Positions 1 to 9,634 of a stretch of DNA of 64,000 bases are shown here, one piece after another. This stretch comes from Variovorax paradoxus. Its GTDB lineage: Bacteria; Pseudomonadota; Gammaproteobacteria; Burkholderiales; Burkholderiaceae_C. Position 1 is the first letter of the stretch. Every line of letters starts with the position of its first letter. The stretch is from contig NZ_JAUSXG010000001.1 in the NCBI RefSeq assembly GCF_030815855.1, positions 930,001-994,000 of the forward strand. The letters run 5' to 3'. The notes below the pieces were generated by a model. The model made no database searches. It saw only the letters and a list, made by a program, of their open reading frames with translations, and was not told the DNA's origin. Both the position numbers and the translations under genes were made by a program.

Positions 1-509
1 AGCACGTTGGCTTGCTCGCCGGGCGCCAGTTCCAGCGCGAGCGTGGGAACGCGGTTGACCTTGCGATCGAGGTTGCCGGGCATGGAGATGCCCGCCGCTT
101 CATGCGTCCACGTCTTCGCGGACGCCTTGCCGCGTTGTTCCCGCTGCACGTGGAAGTCGACGTACTGGAGCCATGTGGTGTTCAGCACCAGCCGCAACGA
201 GCGAGCGGTGCCGCTGTCGTTCGCCACTGAAAGCCGCAGCCAGAACACCGAGTTCGTGAAGCCCGGCCGCATGCGAGCCCGGGTGCCCGGCACGAAGCCG
301 CCCCGTGAATGGCTGTCCTGCGCTTCCACGGCTTCGAGCGAGAGCTGCGCCTTTCGGTCTTCCAGCACCTCGACCTTGTCGTCCAGCGCGATGGGCAGCC
401 CTTCGATATCGCGCAGATGCAACGTGGCAGCCTCGACGGGCCGGACCCAGAAACAGCTGGCGAACGCGGCGCACAACAGCAGGGCGGCCGCGCCGCGCAC
501 GGCAGTCAC
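1..509 (-). CDS. 7TMR-DISM sensor histidine kinase, N-terminal part (cut by window edge)
   Basis: Reading leftward from a GTG at 509, the frame stays open to the window edge and gives about 169 residues. It begins with a cleavable-looking signal (RGAAALLLCAAFASCF) followed by a periplasmic domain with the signature GFTNSVFWLRLSVAND and a later WLQYVDF. This matches the 7TMR-DISM extracellular domain 2, which normally precedes seven membrane helices and a histidine kinase or cyclase output; those parts lie outside the window. The gene starts 7 bases after the stop of the AraC-type response regulator, so the two form one operon. Kinase rather than cyclase is inferred from that partner. No ATG is available nearby, and the GTG start is the most natural choice. 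Confidence 0.7.
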   Translation of the reverse strand, partial: MTAVRGAAALLLCAAFASCFWVRPVEAATLHLRDIEGLPIALDDKVEVLEDRKAQLSLEAVEAQDSHSRGGFVPGTRARMRPGFTNSVFWLRLSVANDSGTARSLRLVLNTTWLQYVDFHVQREQRGKASAKTWTHEAAGISMPGNLDRKVNRVPTLALELAPGEQANV

Positions 510-516
510 GGGCGCC

Positions 517-1356
517 TCAGGCCTCGAACATCGGGAAGGGCTCCGGCACGGGCAAGGACATTGCCTTGCCGCCGAGCGTGTTCCGAAAGCTGCTCGGTGT
601 CGTTTGAAAACGCTCGCGGAAGGCGGTCGAGAAATTGGCGGCGCTCGAGAAACCGACCGCGAACGCCACTTCCTCGATGCTGAGCGCGGATTCCACGAGC
701 AGGCGGCGCGCCTCCGTGAGCCGGGCTTCGCGCACGAACTCGAACACCGTGCGGCCGGTCTGCTCGCGAAAGACGCGCGAGAGGCGCTTCTCGTGCGTTC
801 CCACGCGCGAGGCCAGCTCCGGCAGCGGGGGCACGTTCACGAGGTCCGAGCTCACGAGGCGCTGGGCCGCCAACGCGATGACGCGATCGGGGCCGAACTC
901 CCTTTCGTCTTCGGGCGGCGTGCCGCCGCTGACAGCGCTCCCGTGCGTGGACTTGCTGCTGGCCAGCGCCAGGTGCACGGCCACGCGCGCAAGCACTTCG
1001 GCGGGTTCGTAGGGCTTGAGGATGTAGTCCACCGCGCCTTCGCGCAGCCCCGTCAGCCGCTCTTCCACCGAGCTGGAGGAGGTCAGGAAGATCACCGGGA
1101 TGTGCGCGGTCGTGCGGTCGGCCTTGAGCAGCCGGCACGCGGCAAAGCCGCTGGTGCCGCCCATGCGCACGTCCATCAGGATCAGGTCTGGCTGCAGGGC
1201 GGTCGCTCGCCTGTAGCCCTGCATCGCGTCGAAAGCCATGCTGATGCGGTGCTCCTCGCCTCGCAAGGCGGCGAGGAGAAGTTGCAGCTCGTCGATGTTG
1301 TCGTCGACCAGAAGAATGTGCGCACGCCGGGGTGGGGAGGAGGACCAGTAAGACAT
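517..1356 (-). CDS. Response regulator with receiver and AraC-type DNA-binding domain
   Basis: A 279-residue protein. Residues about 12-128 form a CheY-like receiver: acidic pair Asp18/Asp19, phospho-acceptor Asp62 in LILMDVRMGG, and conserved Lys114 in YILKPYEP. Residues about 175-270 form an AraC/XylS double helix-turn-helix (LPELASRVGTHEKRLSRVF, then LSIEEVAFAVGFSSAANF). It should bind DNA when phosphorylated by the adjacent 7TMR-DISM sensor. The frame is open further upstream, but the ATG at 1356 places the receiver at the usual distance from the start. The gene diverges from the giant DUF11/SdrD protein across a 223-bp spacer carrying direct repeats, which makes that surface operon the obvious candidate target. 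The target is inferred. Confidence 0.88.
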   Translation of the reverse strand: MSYWSSSPPRRAHILLVDDNIDELQLLLAALRGEEHRISMAFDAMQGYRRATALQPDLILMDVRMGGTSGFAACRLLKADRTTAHIPVIFLTSSSSVEERLTGLREGAVDYILKPYEPAEVLARVAVHLALASSKSTHGSAVSGGTPPEDEREFGPDRVIALAAQRLVSSDLVNVPPLPELASRVGTHEKRLSRVFREQTGRTVFEFVREARLTEARRLLVESALSIEEVAFAVGFSSAANFSTAFRERFQTTPSSFRNTLGGKAMSLPVPEPFPMFEA

Positions 1357-1579
1357 TCGTGGAGCGTAGGGCGAGGCCCTGCGAAACACATGTGAACAAA
1401 TACACGTTTGGTTGTAATAGTAAACAAATGTCAGTTTTCGTAAACATTTCGTCCTGAGCAGCAAAAGCCTGTAGGGCCGCCCCCTCGAAGAATCGCGCTC
1501 TTTCCTGGACACCTGCGCCGCATTCCGCGGCGCCAGAACACACGGTGCCAGGGCCATCAGAGCCAATGCGAGGGACGGG
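1357..1579. promoter_or_regulatory. Divergent intergenic region with three GTRAACAWWT direct repeats
   Basis: This spacer separates the AraC-type response regulator from the giant surface-protein gene. It is clearly more AT-rich than its surroundings between about 1390 and 1455. It holds three same-orientation copies of a 10-mer: GTGAACAAAT (1392-1401), GTAAACAAAT (1420-1429) and GTAAACATTT (1440-1449), with start-to-start spacings of 28 and 20 bases. Repeated direct half-sites at about two helical turns are typical of AraC-family operators. A GAGGGA ribosome-binding sequence precedes the ATG at 1580. Binding by the neighbouring regulator is inferred. Confidence 0.45.
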
Positions 1580-4500
1580 ATGTCCAACACCCCATCGATC
1601 TTGTCGGGCGCGAAAGCGCCGCGCGATTTGTTCAACATTGCACGCCAGGCCTTGCGCCGGCGCATGGCGCGGATGCCCGTGCTCGTTGCGCTGCCATTTG
1701 CGAGCCTGTTGCTGGCCACGGCCGCCCATGCGGTGCCGCAGGTTTCCAGCCTGGTGCATGTGCCCAACATTCTTCCGGCCGGCGGCACGGTCACCAGCAC
1801 CGTGACCATTGCCGAGAGCGACAGCCTGCCGATCGGCGCGCCGGGTACTTCGTTCACCTATGAGATCCCCGCAAACAGCATCTACATGGGCACGGGCAAT
1901 GTGCCGGTGGGCAGTTGCAGCTCGACGGTGAATGTGGGCGAGGCCGGACCGGGCCTGGTCACCTGCTCGGGCATCACGCTTGCGGCCGGGCAGACCCGGG
2001 AGTTCGAACTGCGGCTGCGCACAGTCTCGCAAGGCACGCTGAGCGTCAGGGCCACCCCGGCGGGCGGCGGCTCGAGCGAGACCAAGACGATCACCGTGAA
2101 CCAGGGTGCCGATGTGGCGATCGCCATTTCCGCGCCCGCCACCGCTTCCAGCGGCGCCACGGTGCCGATCGTCTTCACGCTGACCAACAACGGGCCCGAC
2201 GCAAGCACGGGCTCGACGCTGACGTACAACATTCCCACCGGGTTGTCGGTCTCCGGCAGCGGCCTGCCCGCGGGCTGCACCATCAGCGGCAGCCAGCTGA
2301 GCTGCAACGTCAGCAGCCTCGCGGTCAATGGCACCCGCACGATCACCGTCAACGGCGTGGTCACCGCGGCCGCCGGTTCCACGATCACGCACCAGCCCGC
2401 GGTTTCGCCCGCCGGTTCCACCGGCGACGGCGTGCCCGCGAACGACAGCGCGACCGCCAACACCTCCGTCACGGCGGGCACCGTGCTCACCATGGCCAAG
2501 AGCCACAACGGCGGCCAGCTCCTCGTGGGCCAGCGCTTCAACTTCACGCTGGCGCCGCGCTTCAGCGGCAGTGCACCCACGGGCGTCACGCTCACCGACA
2601 CGCTGCCGGCCAACTTCCAGATCGACGGGCCGGTTTCCGCCGCAGCCGGCTGGAACTGCTCTGTCTCCGGCCAGACGGTGAGCTGCACGCGCTCGAATAT
2701 CGGCACCGGCGGTGCCGACGTCGCGCTCGGGAACATCGTGATTCCGGTGATCGCCATGACGGCCGGCACGGGAGTCGTCAACGATGCCACCGTGAGCGCC
2801 ACGGGTCCGGTCGCCACCTCGGCCACCGGCAGTGCGCCGGCCGACGTGGCGAATTCGGCCGCCGACTTCCGGGCCGACAAGCGCCGCAGCTGGCCGCAGA
2901 ACAACGTGCCGATCGGACAGGATTTCGACTACCAGGTCGGCGCCACCAACCTCGGCGGCACGCGCCTGCTCGCGGGCAGCACGATCAACCTGGTCGACGA
3001 TTTGCCGGCGGGCGTGCACATCAACAGCATCACGCCGGGTCCCGACTACGCGTGCACGATCATCAAGGGCGGCGCCACCGTCGCGGCGCCGGTCGATGGG
3101 CCGGCCACTGTGAATTGCACGCGCACGCTCTCATCCGACATCGGCGTGGACACCTCGAGCGGCAACACCGCGCGCAATGCCGGCTTCGTCAGGGTGAACG
3201 TCACGATTCCCGCGCTGCCGGCGGGCGGCGCCCCGATCGTCAACAGCATGTGCGTGAATGTGGCACTGCCTGCGGGCGCGCCCACTTCAGGCGCAGACCC
3301 CGACGCCAACACCGGCAACGACTGCGTGAGCCTGGGCACCGGCGTGGACGACAGCGCCAACTACGCCGACGTCACGGTGCTCAAGCGCGTCGTCGGAATC
3401 GGCAACAGCGCCGCCAACCGGCAGACCGCGGGCCAGCCGATCACCTGGGAAATCGAGGTCGTCAACAGCGGCCCCTCGGCGGCGCAGAACGTCGTGGTCA
3501 GCGACACGTTCCGGCAGGTGTACGGCGCGGGCACCGTCGACCAGGTACCCAACGGCGCCACCTTCGGCGCTGGTACCTGTGCATTGCCCGCCGCCTCGGG
3601 CAACGCCGGCAATCCATCGCTTTCGAACTGCAGCATTGCGGTGCTTCCGGTCTGTCGCGCGAGCACTGCTCCGGCGACCGCGGTGCCGCTGTGCCCTGTG
3701 GTCCGCGTTGCCGCCACCCACTACGGCGACGGCGCTTCGGCCACCGATCACACCTTCAGAATCGACAACAAGGCGAGCGCCATCCCGGCCACGCCCGCCG
3801 ACCCGGTGCTCGACGATGGAGGCCTGACCAACAGCGGCAGCGCCACCGCCTTCTTCAATGCACTGACCGACGTGACGGTGACCAAGGCGGCCAGCCCCGG
3901 CGCGGTGCCGGTCGGCCAGCTGCTCACCTACACCCTCACGGCGCGCAACCAGTCGCTGCAGCAGAGCAGCTTCAGCCGCGCCTACAACGTGCAGGTGGTC
4001 GATACGCTGCCGGCCGGCCTGATGTTCATCTCGGCCACGGCGGCGGGCGGCGGCACCTGCTCGACGCAGCCCAACACCACGGACCCCACGGGCACCGGAA
4101 CCACCAACAACCAACTGGTTTGCAGCTGGGCTTTGCTCGACCGCAACCAGCAGCAGACGGTCACGGTCCGGGTACGCCCGCTGTTCGCCATCAATGGCTC
4201 GACCATTGCCAACACGGTCGCCATCAGCACCGCCACCACGGAAGGCAACGCCACCAACAACCAGGCGACGGCCAGCACCTCCGTGACCGCGCCTGTGTAC
4301 GACCTGGTCGTGACCAAGCGCGACGACGTCGACCCGGCGAACGTGGGCGACGACGTCACCTACACCATCACGGTATCGAACAACAGCGCCTCGACGGCCG
4401 AGGCGGTCCGCCTGGTCGACAACCTGCCAACCGCTGGAACCGGCGGCGAGCCGGCCCCCACCTTCGTGTCGGCGAATGCGCCGGCGGGCGTGACCATCCA

Positions 4501-7500
4501 GACACCGGCGGTCGGTTCGTCCGGCGGCCAGATCGTGTTCACGATCCCGGCCCTGGGCGGCACCGGCAACACGTCGACCGGCGAACCCAGCACGCTGCAG
4601 TTCCAGGTGGTGCTGCGCGGTGTTTCGCGCGGCACGTTCCAGAACCGCGCCGCGGTCGACTTCTTCGATGCGTCGCGCAATGCCTTCGACACCAGCCAGG
4701 GCAACAACACGGTGGCGGAGAACACCACGTTCCGCTTCAAGGCCGACGTGCAGGTGGTCTCCAAGGCGGCCGTGTCGACAGGCACCGCCACGCCGCTCGC
4801 GACCGCGGCCATCGGACAGGGCTTCGACTGGCTCGTGCAGCTGCGCAACAACGGTCCCGACAGCGCCGAGACCACGAGCTTCACCGACACGCTGCCCACG
4901 GGCCTGGTGCTGACAGGCACGCCCGTGTTCACAGTGACCGGCGGCAGCTTCACGCCCGCCGCGCCCACCTGCACCGGCGCGGCCGGCGGCAACAGCGTGA
5001 GCTGCGCCATCACTTCGATGCCGGCCAACGGCACGGCCACCGTGCGCATTCCGGTGCGCACCACGGTTGGCAGCACGCCCGCCAACGGCACGCAGTTCAC
5101 CAACCGCGCGCACCTGGTGACCACCGGCTCGGGCGACACCAACGGCGGCGCCGACCCGGACGCGGGCAACAACTTCAACGAAGGCAGCATCGCGGTGCAG
5201 AGCAGCGCGCTGAGCGGCCGCGTCTATGAAGACCTGGACGGCGACGGCCAGATCGACAGCGGCGAACCCGGCATTGGCGGCGTCACGATGCGCCTGACCG
5301 GCACCGACAGCCTGGGCAACGCCGTCTCGCTGACCACCACCACCGACACCAACGGCAACTGGGGCTTCACCGTGCCCGCGGGCAGCTACAACGTGGCCGA
5401 GGACCAGCCCGCGGCCTACCAGCCCGGCATCACCCGCGCAGGCGGGGTGACCGGCGTGGGCAGCACCGCCGGCACCGTGCCGGCAGGCACCTCGAACGGC
5501 CCCAACGGCTCGAATGCGAACCGCATCGACACCATCGTGCTTGGCGCGGGCGGCACTTCGACCAACAACAACTTCGGCGAAGTGCGTCCCTCGAGCCTGG
5601 CCGGCCGCGTGTACCGCGACGCCGACTACAACAACGCCGCGAGCGCGGGCGATCCCGGCATCGCGGGCGTTACCGTCACGCTCACCGGCACCGACATGTT
5701 CGGCAATCCGGTGTCGACCACGGCCACCACGGCCGGCGGCAGCGGCAACTACGCCTTCAACAATCTCTTGCCCGGCACCTATGTGGTGACTGAGACGCAG
5801 CCGGCCGCCTTCGCGGACGGCAGCGATGCGGCCGGCACGGCCGGCGGCACCGCGGGCAACGATGTGGTGAACACCATCCCATTGCGCTCGAACGTGAACG
5901 GCACCGGCTACGACTTCGGCGAACTGCTCACCCGCATTCCGGTGCGCGTCTTCGTGGACGGCAACAACGACGGCGTGCCGCAGGCCGGCGATTCGGGCAT
6001 TCCCAACGTGGAGCTGCGCCTCACGGGCACCGACGCCGCGGGCAACCCGGTCAACATCGTCGCCGTGCCCTCGGGCCCGGACGGCGGCTACGAGTTCCGC
6101 AATGTGCCGCCCTCGGCACCCGGCGGCTACACCATCACGGAAACGCAACCGGCCAACTACGCGCCCGGCAAGGCCAATGCCAACGGCCACCCCGGCACCG
6201 CGCAGGGCGGCGGCAACAGCATCACCGGCGTGACCGTGGCCGGCACCAATCCGCCGCTCACGCAAGGCGAGTACTACTTCGGCGAGCTGCTGCCCGCCGG
6301 CATTTCGGGCCGCGTGTACTACGACCGCGACGGCAGCGGCGCGCAGGGTGCACCGGCCACCGAGCCGGGCCTGGCGGGCGTGACGATCACGCTCACCGGC
6401 AACGACGTCAACGGCCAGCCGGTGACCCGCACCACCACCACCGATGCCAGCGGCGACTACAACTTCGCGAATCTCGCGCCCGGCACCTACACGGTGACCG
6501 AGACGCGGCCCGCGGGCTACGAGCCCGGCATCACGCGCGCCGGCAACGTCAGCGGCGCCGGCAGCACGCCGGGCTCCGTCCCGACGGGCGGCAACGGCGT
6601 GTTGAACGGCCCCAACGGCTCGAACGCCAACGTCATCCAGAACATCGTGCTCGGCGCCGCGGGTTCGGGTTCGGCCGGCAACAACTTCTCCGCCGTGCGC
6701 CCGGCCAGCGTGTCCGGCTACGTGTATGCCGACGTCGCACCGTCGAACGGCACCCGCGACAGCGGCGAACCCGGCATTGCGGGCACCACGGTGCGCGTGA
6801 CCGGCACCGACTTCCTCGGCAACGCGGTCACGCGAACGGTGCAAGCCGCCGCCGACGGCCGCTACCTGGTCGACAAGCTGCAGCCCGGCACCTACCAGGT
6901 CGACGAGACGCAGCCCGACGGCGTGGCCGACGGTCCCGAGTCGCTCGGCACCGTGGGCGGCGCGCCGCGCGGCACCGTGAACCCCGGCAGCGTGAACGAC
7001 CGCTTCGGCGCGCTCGTGCTCGCGTCGGAAGAAGCGGGCATCGACTACAACTTCGGCGAGCGCGGCGGCCAGATCGCGGGCTGGGTCTACGTCGACAGCA
7101 ACAACGACGGCATCCGCCAGGCCGGCGAGCCGGGCATTCCGGGCGTCACGCTCACGCTCACCGGCCGCTCGGCCAGCGGCCTGGTGGTGAACGCCACCGC
7201 CGTCACCGATGCGAACGGCCGCTATGTCTTCACCGGCCTGCTGCCGGCCGATGCCACGGGCTACACCGTGCGCGAGACGCAACCCGTCACGTATGCGGAC
7301 GGGCTCGACGCGGTCGGCACGCTCGACGGCACGTCCAGCGGCACGCTCGGCAACGACGTGCTCTCCGCCATCGCGTACCGCGGCGGCAACGGCGACAACT
7401 ACAACTTCGGCGAGCGCGGCGCATCCATCGCGGGCACCGTCTACAACGACGCGAACCGCAACGGCACGCGCGAACCGCAGGACCTTCCGATTGCCGGCGT

Positions 7501-9634
7501 GACCATCACGCTGACCGGCACGGACGCCGCGGGCCAGCCCGTGACGCGCACCGCCGTCACCGGCCCCGACGGCCGCTACGAACTGGCCGGCCTGCCGTTG
7601 CCCGGCACCGGCGGCTACACGATCACCGAGACGCAGCCCAGCGGCTACGACGAGGGCATTGCCATTCCCGGCACGCTGGGCGGCTCGGCGCAGGGCACCA
7701 ACCAGATCCGCGTGAACTTCACCACGCTGGCCACCAATGGCACGGGCTACGACTTCAACGAGCACAACAACCTGCCCGCGTCGCTGACCGGCACCGTGTG
7801 GTTCGACCAGAACCACAACCGCGGCCGCGAAAGCGGCGAGGGCCAGGGCGACGGCTGGACCGTGGAGCTGATGCGCTGCGCCGACGGCGGCAACGCCTGT
7901 TCGGAAACCGCGGCCACCGTGCTCTACACCGTGACCACGGGCGCCGACGGCAGCTACCGCTTCGGCGACCTCACGCCCGGCGAATACCGCGTGCGCTTCC
8001 GCTCGCCCGACGGCCGCACCGTCGGCGGCGTGTGGCCCACCGATGCGGCGCAGAACAACGCGAACGGCCCGTACCCCACGCCCGCCGCGAGCGATCCGCG
8101 CTTCTCGATCAAGGTGCGCGTGAACGCCGGCGCCAACGTGCAGCGGCAAGACTTGCCGTACGACCCGGGTGGCGTGGTGTACGACAGCGTGAGCGGCACC
8201 CCCGTGCCCGGCGCGGTGGTGCGCCTCGTGGGCCCGCCCGGCTTCGACCCGGCGCAGCATCTGCTCGACGGACGCGACACCTACACCACCGGCCCCAGCG
8301 GCACCTACGACTTCTTCCTGCTGCCGGGTGCACCGGCCGGCGAGTACCGCCTGGCGGTGACGCCGCCGGGCAGCTACCTGCCGTCGTCGATCTATCCGCC
8401 GGCGGCCGGCGGGCTCGGCACGCAGTCGTGCTCCGCTCCGGCGAACGGGCCCGCGCCCGCGCAGAGCAACCCCTGCGTGGTGAGCCCGGGCGCCGGCCTG
8501 GTGCCTGGCGCCGGCTACTACCTGGCGTTCCAGATGCCGGGCGGCGGCGGCCAGCACGTGGTGGCCAACAACATTCCGCTCGATCCGTCGGATGCCACGC
8601 TCATCGAGCTGCGCAAGACCACCTCGAAGCTCACGGTGAAGAAGGGCGAACTGCTGCCTTACCGCATCACGGCGCGCAACACCCGCGGCAACCCCGTGCC
8701 GGGTGTGGCGGTGGTCGACACGCTGCCGCCGGGCTTCCGCTACGTGCAGGGCTCGCTCACCGTGCGCATCATGCCGGGCGGCGTGGCGCTGCCGGTGGTC
8801 CCGCAGATCAACGGCCGCCAGATCGTGGTGCCTGGCCAGAACTTCGCGCCCAACGAGACCAAGGAATACCTGATGGTCGCGGGCGTGGGGGTCGGCGTGG
8901 GCGAGGGCGAGTTCGTCAACCAGGTCATCGCCACGCAAGGCGTGGGCGGCCGCGTGCTGTCGAACCTGGCCACCGCCACGGTGCGCGTGGTGCCCGATGC
9001 GCTGTTCGACTGCACCGACGTGATCGGCAAGGTCTACGACGACAAGAACGCCAACGGCTACCAGGATGAAGGCGAGCCCGGCCTTGCCAACGTGCGCATT
9101 GCCACCGTGAACGGCGTGCTGGTCACCACCGACGCCGAAGGCCGCTACCACATTGCCTGCGCCGCCATTCCGAAGGAAGGCACCGGCAGCAACCTGGTGC
9201 TCAAGCTCGACGAACGCACGTTGCCTTCGGGCTACCGCACGACCAGCGAGAACCCGGCCGCCGAGCGCGCCACGCGCGGCAAGGTGCTGAAGGTGAACTT
9301 CGGCGCCACGGTGCACCGCGTTGTGCGGCTTGCGCTGCAGGGCACGGCCTTCGACGAGGGCAGCGCCGCACTGCGCGCGGGCTTCGTGCCCGAGCTCGAC
9401 CGCACGGTGGCCGTGCTGGCCGAAAAGACCTCGGTGCTGCGCCTGGCCTACAAGGCCGCGCCCGGCGAAGCCGAAGCGCTCGGCCGCCAGCGCACCGATG
9501 CGGTGAAGGCCGCCGTGTTCGCGCGCTGGAAGCAACTGGGCGAGCAGCGCGAAAGCCGCAAGGAGCCGCCGCTCTTCAACCTGGACATCGAAGTCGAGCT
9601 GGTGCCCGCCACCACGCCGGCGGTGAAGCCATGA
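1580..9634 (+). CDS. Giant secreted/surface protein with DUF11 and SdrD-B-like repeats and an OmpA-like end
   Basis: A 2684-residue protein. A long N-terminal segment with basic residues leads into a hydrophobic core (PVLVALPFASLLLATAAHA), read as a signal peptide ending near residue 52. About residues 180-1200 hold repeated DUF11-type beta-sandwich units (motifs like TDTLPANF and VDNLPTAGT). Residues 1210-2180 carry eight SdrD-B/Cna-B-like repeats with calcium-type loops such as DLDGDGQIDSGEPG, and a ninth lies near residue 2485 (YDDKNANGYQDEGEPG). The last 120 residues (FDEGSAALRAGF, then EALGRQRTDAVKAAV) resemble a degenerate OmpA peptidoglycan-binding domain. It is likely an adhesin or surface stalk. 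Its stop overlaps the next gene's ATG (ATGA), so the two are translationally coupled. Function is inferred from architecture only. Confidence 0.8.
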   Translation: MSNTPSILSGAKAPRDLFNIARQALRRRMARMPVLVALPFASLLLATAAHAVPQVSSLVHVPNILPAGGTVTSTVTIAESDSLPIGAPGTSFTYEIPANSIYMGTGNVPVGSCSSTVNVGEAGPGLVTCSGITLAAGQTREFELRLRTVSQGTLSVRATPAGGGSSETKTITVNQGADVAIAISAPATASSGATVPIVFTLTNNGPDASTGSTLTYNIPTGLSVSGSGLPAGCTISGSQLSCNVSSLAVNGTRTITVNGVVTAAAGSTITHQPAVSPAGSTGDGVPANDSATANTSVTAGTVLTMAKSHNGGQLLVGQRFNFTLAPRFSGSAPTGVTLTDTLPANFQIDGPVSAAAGWNCSVSGQTVSCTRSNIGTGGADVALGNIVIPVIAMTAGTGVVNDATVSATGPVATSATGSAPADVANSAADFRADKRRSWPQNNVPIGQDFDYQVGATNLGGTRLLAGSTINLVDDLPAGVHINSITPGPDYACTIIKGGATVAAPVDGPATVNCTRTLSSDIGVDTSSGNTARNAGFVRVNVTIPALPAGGAPIVNSMCVNVALPAGAPTSGADPDANTGNDCVSLGTGVDDSANYADVTVLKRVVGIGNSAANRQTAGQPITWEIEVVNSGPSAAQNVVVSDTFRQVYGAGTVDQVPNGATFGAGTCALPAASGNAGNPSLSNCSIAVLPVCRASTAPATAVPLCPVVRVAATHYGDGASATDHTFRIDNKASAIPATPADPVLDDGGLTNSGSATAFFNALTDVTVTKAASPGAVPVGQLLTYTLTARNQSLQQSSFSRAYNVQVVDTLPAGLMFISATAAGGGTCSTQPNTTDPTGTGTTNNQLVCSWALLDRNQQQTVTVRVRPLFAINGSTIANTVAISTATTEGNATNNQATASTSVTAPVYDLVVTKRDDVDPANVGDDVTYTITVSNNSASTAEAVRLVDNLPTAGTGGEPAPTFVSANAPAGVTIQTPAVGSSGGQIVFTIPALGGTGNTSTGEPSTLQFQVVLRGVSRGTFQNRAAVDFFDASRNAFDTSQGNNTVAENTTFRFKADVQVVSKAAVSTGTATPLATAAIGQGFDWLVQLRNNGPDSAETTSFTDTLPTGLVLTGTPVFTVTGGSFTPAAPTCTGAAGGNSVSCAITSMPANGTATVRIPVRTTVGSTPANGTQFTNRAHLVTTGSGDTNGGADPDAGNNFNEGSIAVQSSALSGRVYEDLDGDGQIDSGEPGIGGVTMRLTGTDSLGNAVSLTTTTDTNGNWGFTVPAGSYNVAEDQPAAYQPGITRAGGVTGVGSTAGTVPAGTSNGPNGSNANRIDTIVLGAGGTSTNNNFGEVRPSSLAGRVYRDADYNNAASAGDPGIAGVTVTLTGTDMFGNPVSTTATTAGGSGNYAFNNLLPGTYVVTETQPAAFADGSDAAGTAGGTAGNDVVNTIPLRSNVNGTGYDFGELLTRIPVRVFVDGNNDGVPQAGDSGIPNVELRLTGTDAAGNPVNIVAVPSGPDGGYEFRNVPPSAPGGYTITETQPANYAPGKANANGHPGTAQGGGNSITGVTVAGTNPPLTQGEYYFGELLPAGISGRVYYDRDGSGAQGAPATEPGLAGVTITLTGNDVNGQPVTRTTTTDASGDYNFANLAPGTYTVTETRPAGYEPGITRAGNVSGAGSTPGSVPTGGNGVLNGPNGSNANVIQNIVLGAAGSGSAGNNFSAVRPASVSGYVYADVAPSNGTRDSGEPGIAGTTVRVTGTDFLGNAVTRTVQAAADGRYLVDKLQPGTYQVDETQPDGVADGPESLGTVGGAPRGTVNPGSVNDRFGALVLASEEAGIDYNFGERGGQIAGWVYVDSNNDGIRQAGEPGIPGVTLTLTGRSASGLVVNATAVTDANGRYVFTGLLPADATGYTVRETQPVTYADGLDAVGTLDGTSSGTLGNDVLSAIAYRGGNGDNYNFGERGASIAGTVYNDANRNGTREPQDLPIAGVTITLTGTDAAGQPVTRTAVTGPDGRYELAGLPLPGTGGYTITETQPSGYDEGIAIPGTLGGSAQGTNQIRVNFTTLATNGTGYDFNEHNNLPASLTGTVWFDQNHNRGRESGEGQGDGWTVELMRCADGGNACSETAATVLYTVTTGADGSYRFGDLTPGEYRVRFRSPDGRTVGGVWPTDAAQNNANGPYPTPAASDPRFSIKVRVNAGANVQRQDLPYDPGGVVYDSVSGTPVPGAVVRLVGPPGFDPAQHLLDGRDTYTTGPSGTYDFFLLPGAPAGEYRLAVTPPGSYLPSSIYPPAAGGLGTQSCSAPANGPAPAQSNPCVVSPGAGLVPGAGYYLAFQMPGGGGQHVVANNIPLDPSDATLIELRKTTSKLTVKKGELLPYRITARNTRGNPVPGVAVVDTLPPGFRYVQGSLTVRIMPGGVALPVVPQINGRQIVVPGQNFAPNETKEYLMVAGVGVGVGEGEFVNQVIATQGVGGRVLSNLATATVRVVPDALFDCTDVIGKVYDDKNANGYQDEGEPGLANVRIATVNGVLVTTDAEGRYHIACAAIPKEGTGSNLVLKLDERTLPSGYRTTSENPAAERATRGKVLKVNFGATVHRVVRLALQGTAFDEGSAALRAGFVPELDRTVAVLAEKTSVLRLAYKAAPGEAEALGRQRTDAVKAAVFARWKQLGEQRESRKEPPLFNLDIEVELVPATTPAVKP
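5209..8110 (+). repeat. Eight tandem SdrD-B-like repeat units inside the giant surface gene
   Basis: Each unit opens with a (L/I)(S/A)GxVYxDxxxDGxxxxGEPG(I)xG strand and calcium-type loop. Units begin near 5209, 5596, 5940, 6300, 6708, 7073, 7427 and 7783, giving a period of roughly 340-410 bp. Each continues with GVTxxLTGTD..GN/GQPV, a GxYxFxxLxPGTYxVxETQPA strand and a closing YNFGE. The repeats are divergent at residue level, so they are an old array rather than a recent expansion. A further isolated unit lies near 9025. Confidence 0.8.

Noticed and set aside
5209..8110. CRISPR or satellite-like array suggested by the periodic sequence
   Set aside because: The period (about 340-410 bp) follows in-frame protein repeats with divergent residues. 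There are no short identical repeats with spacers.
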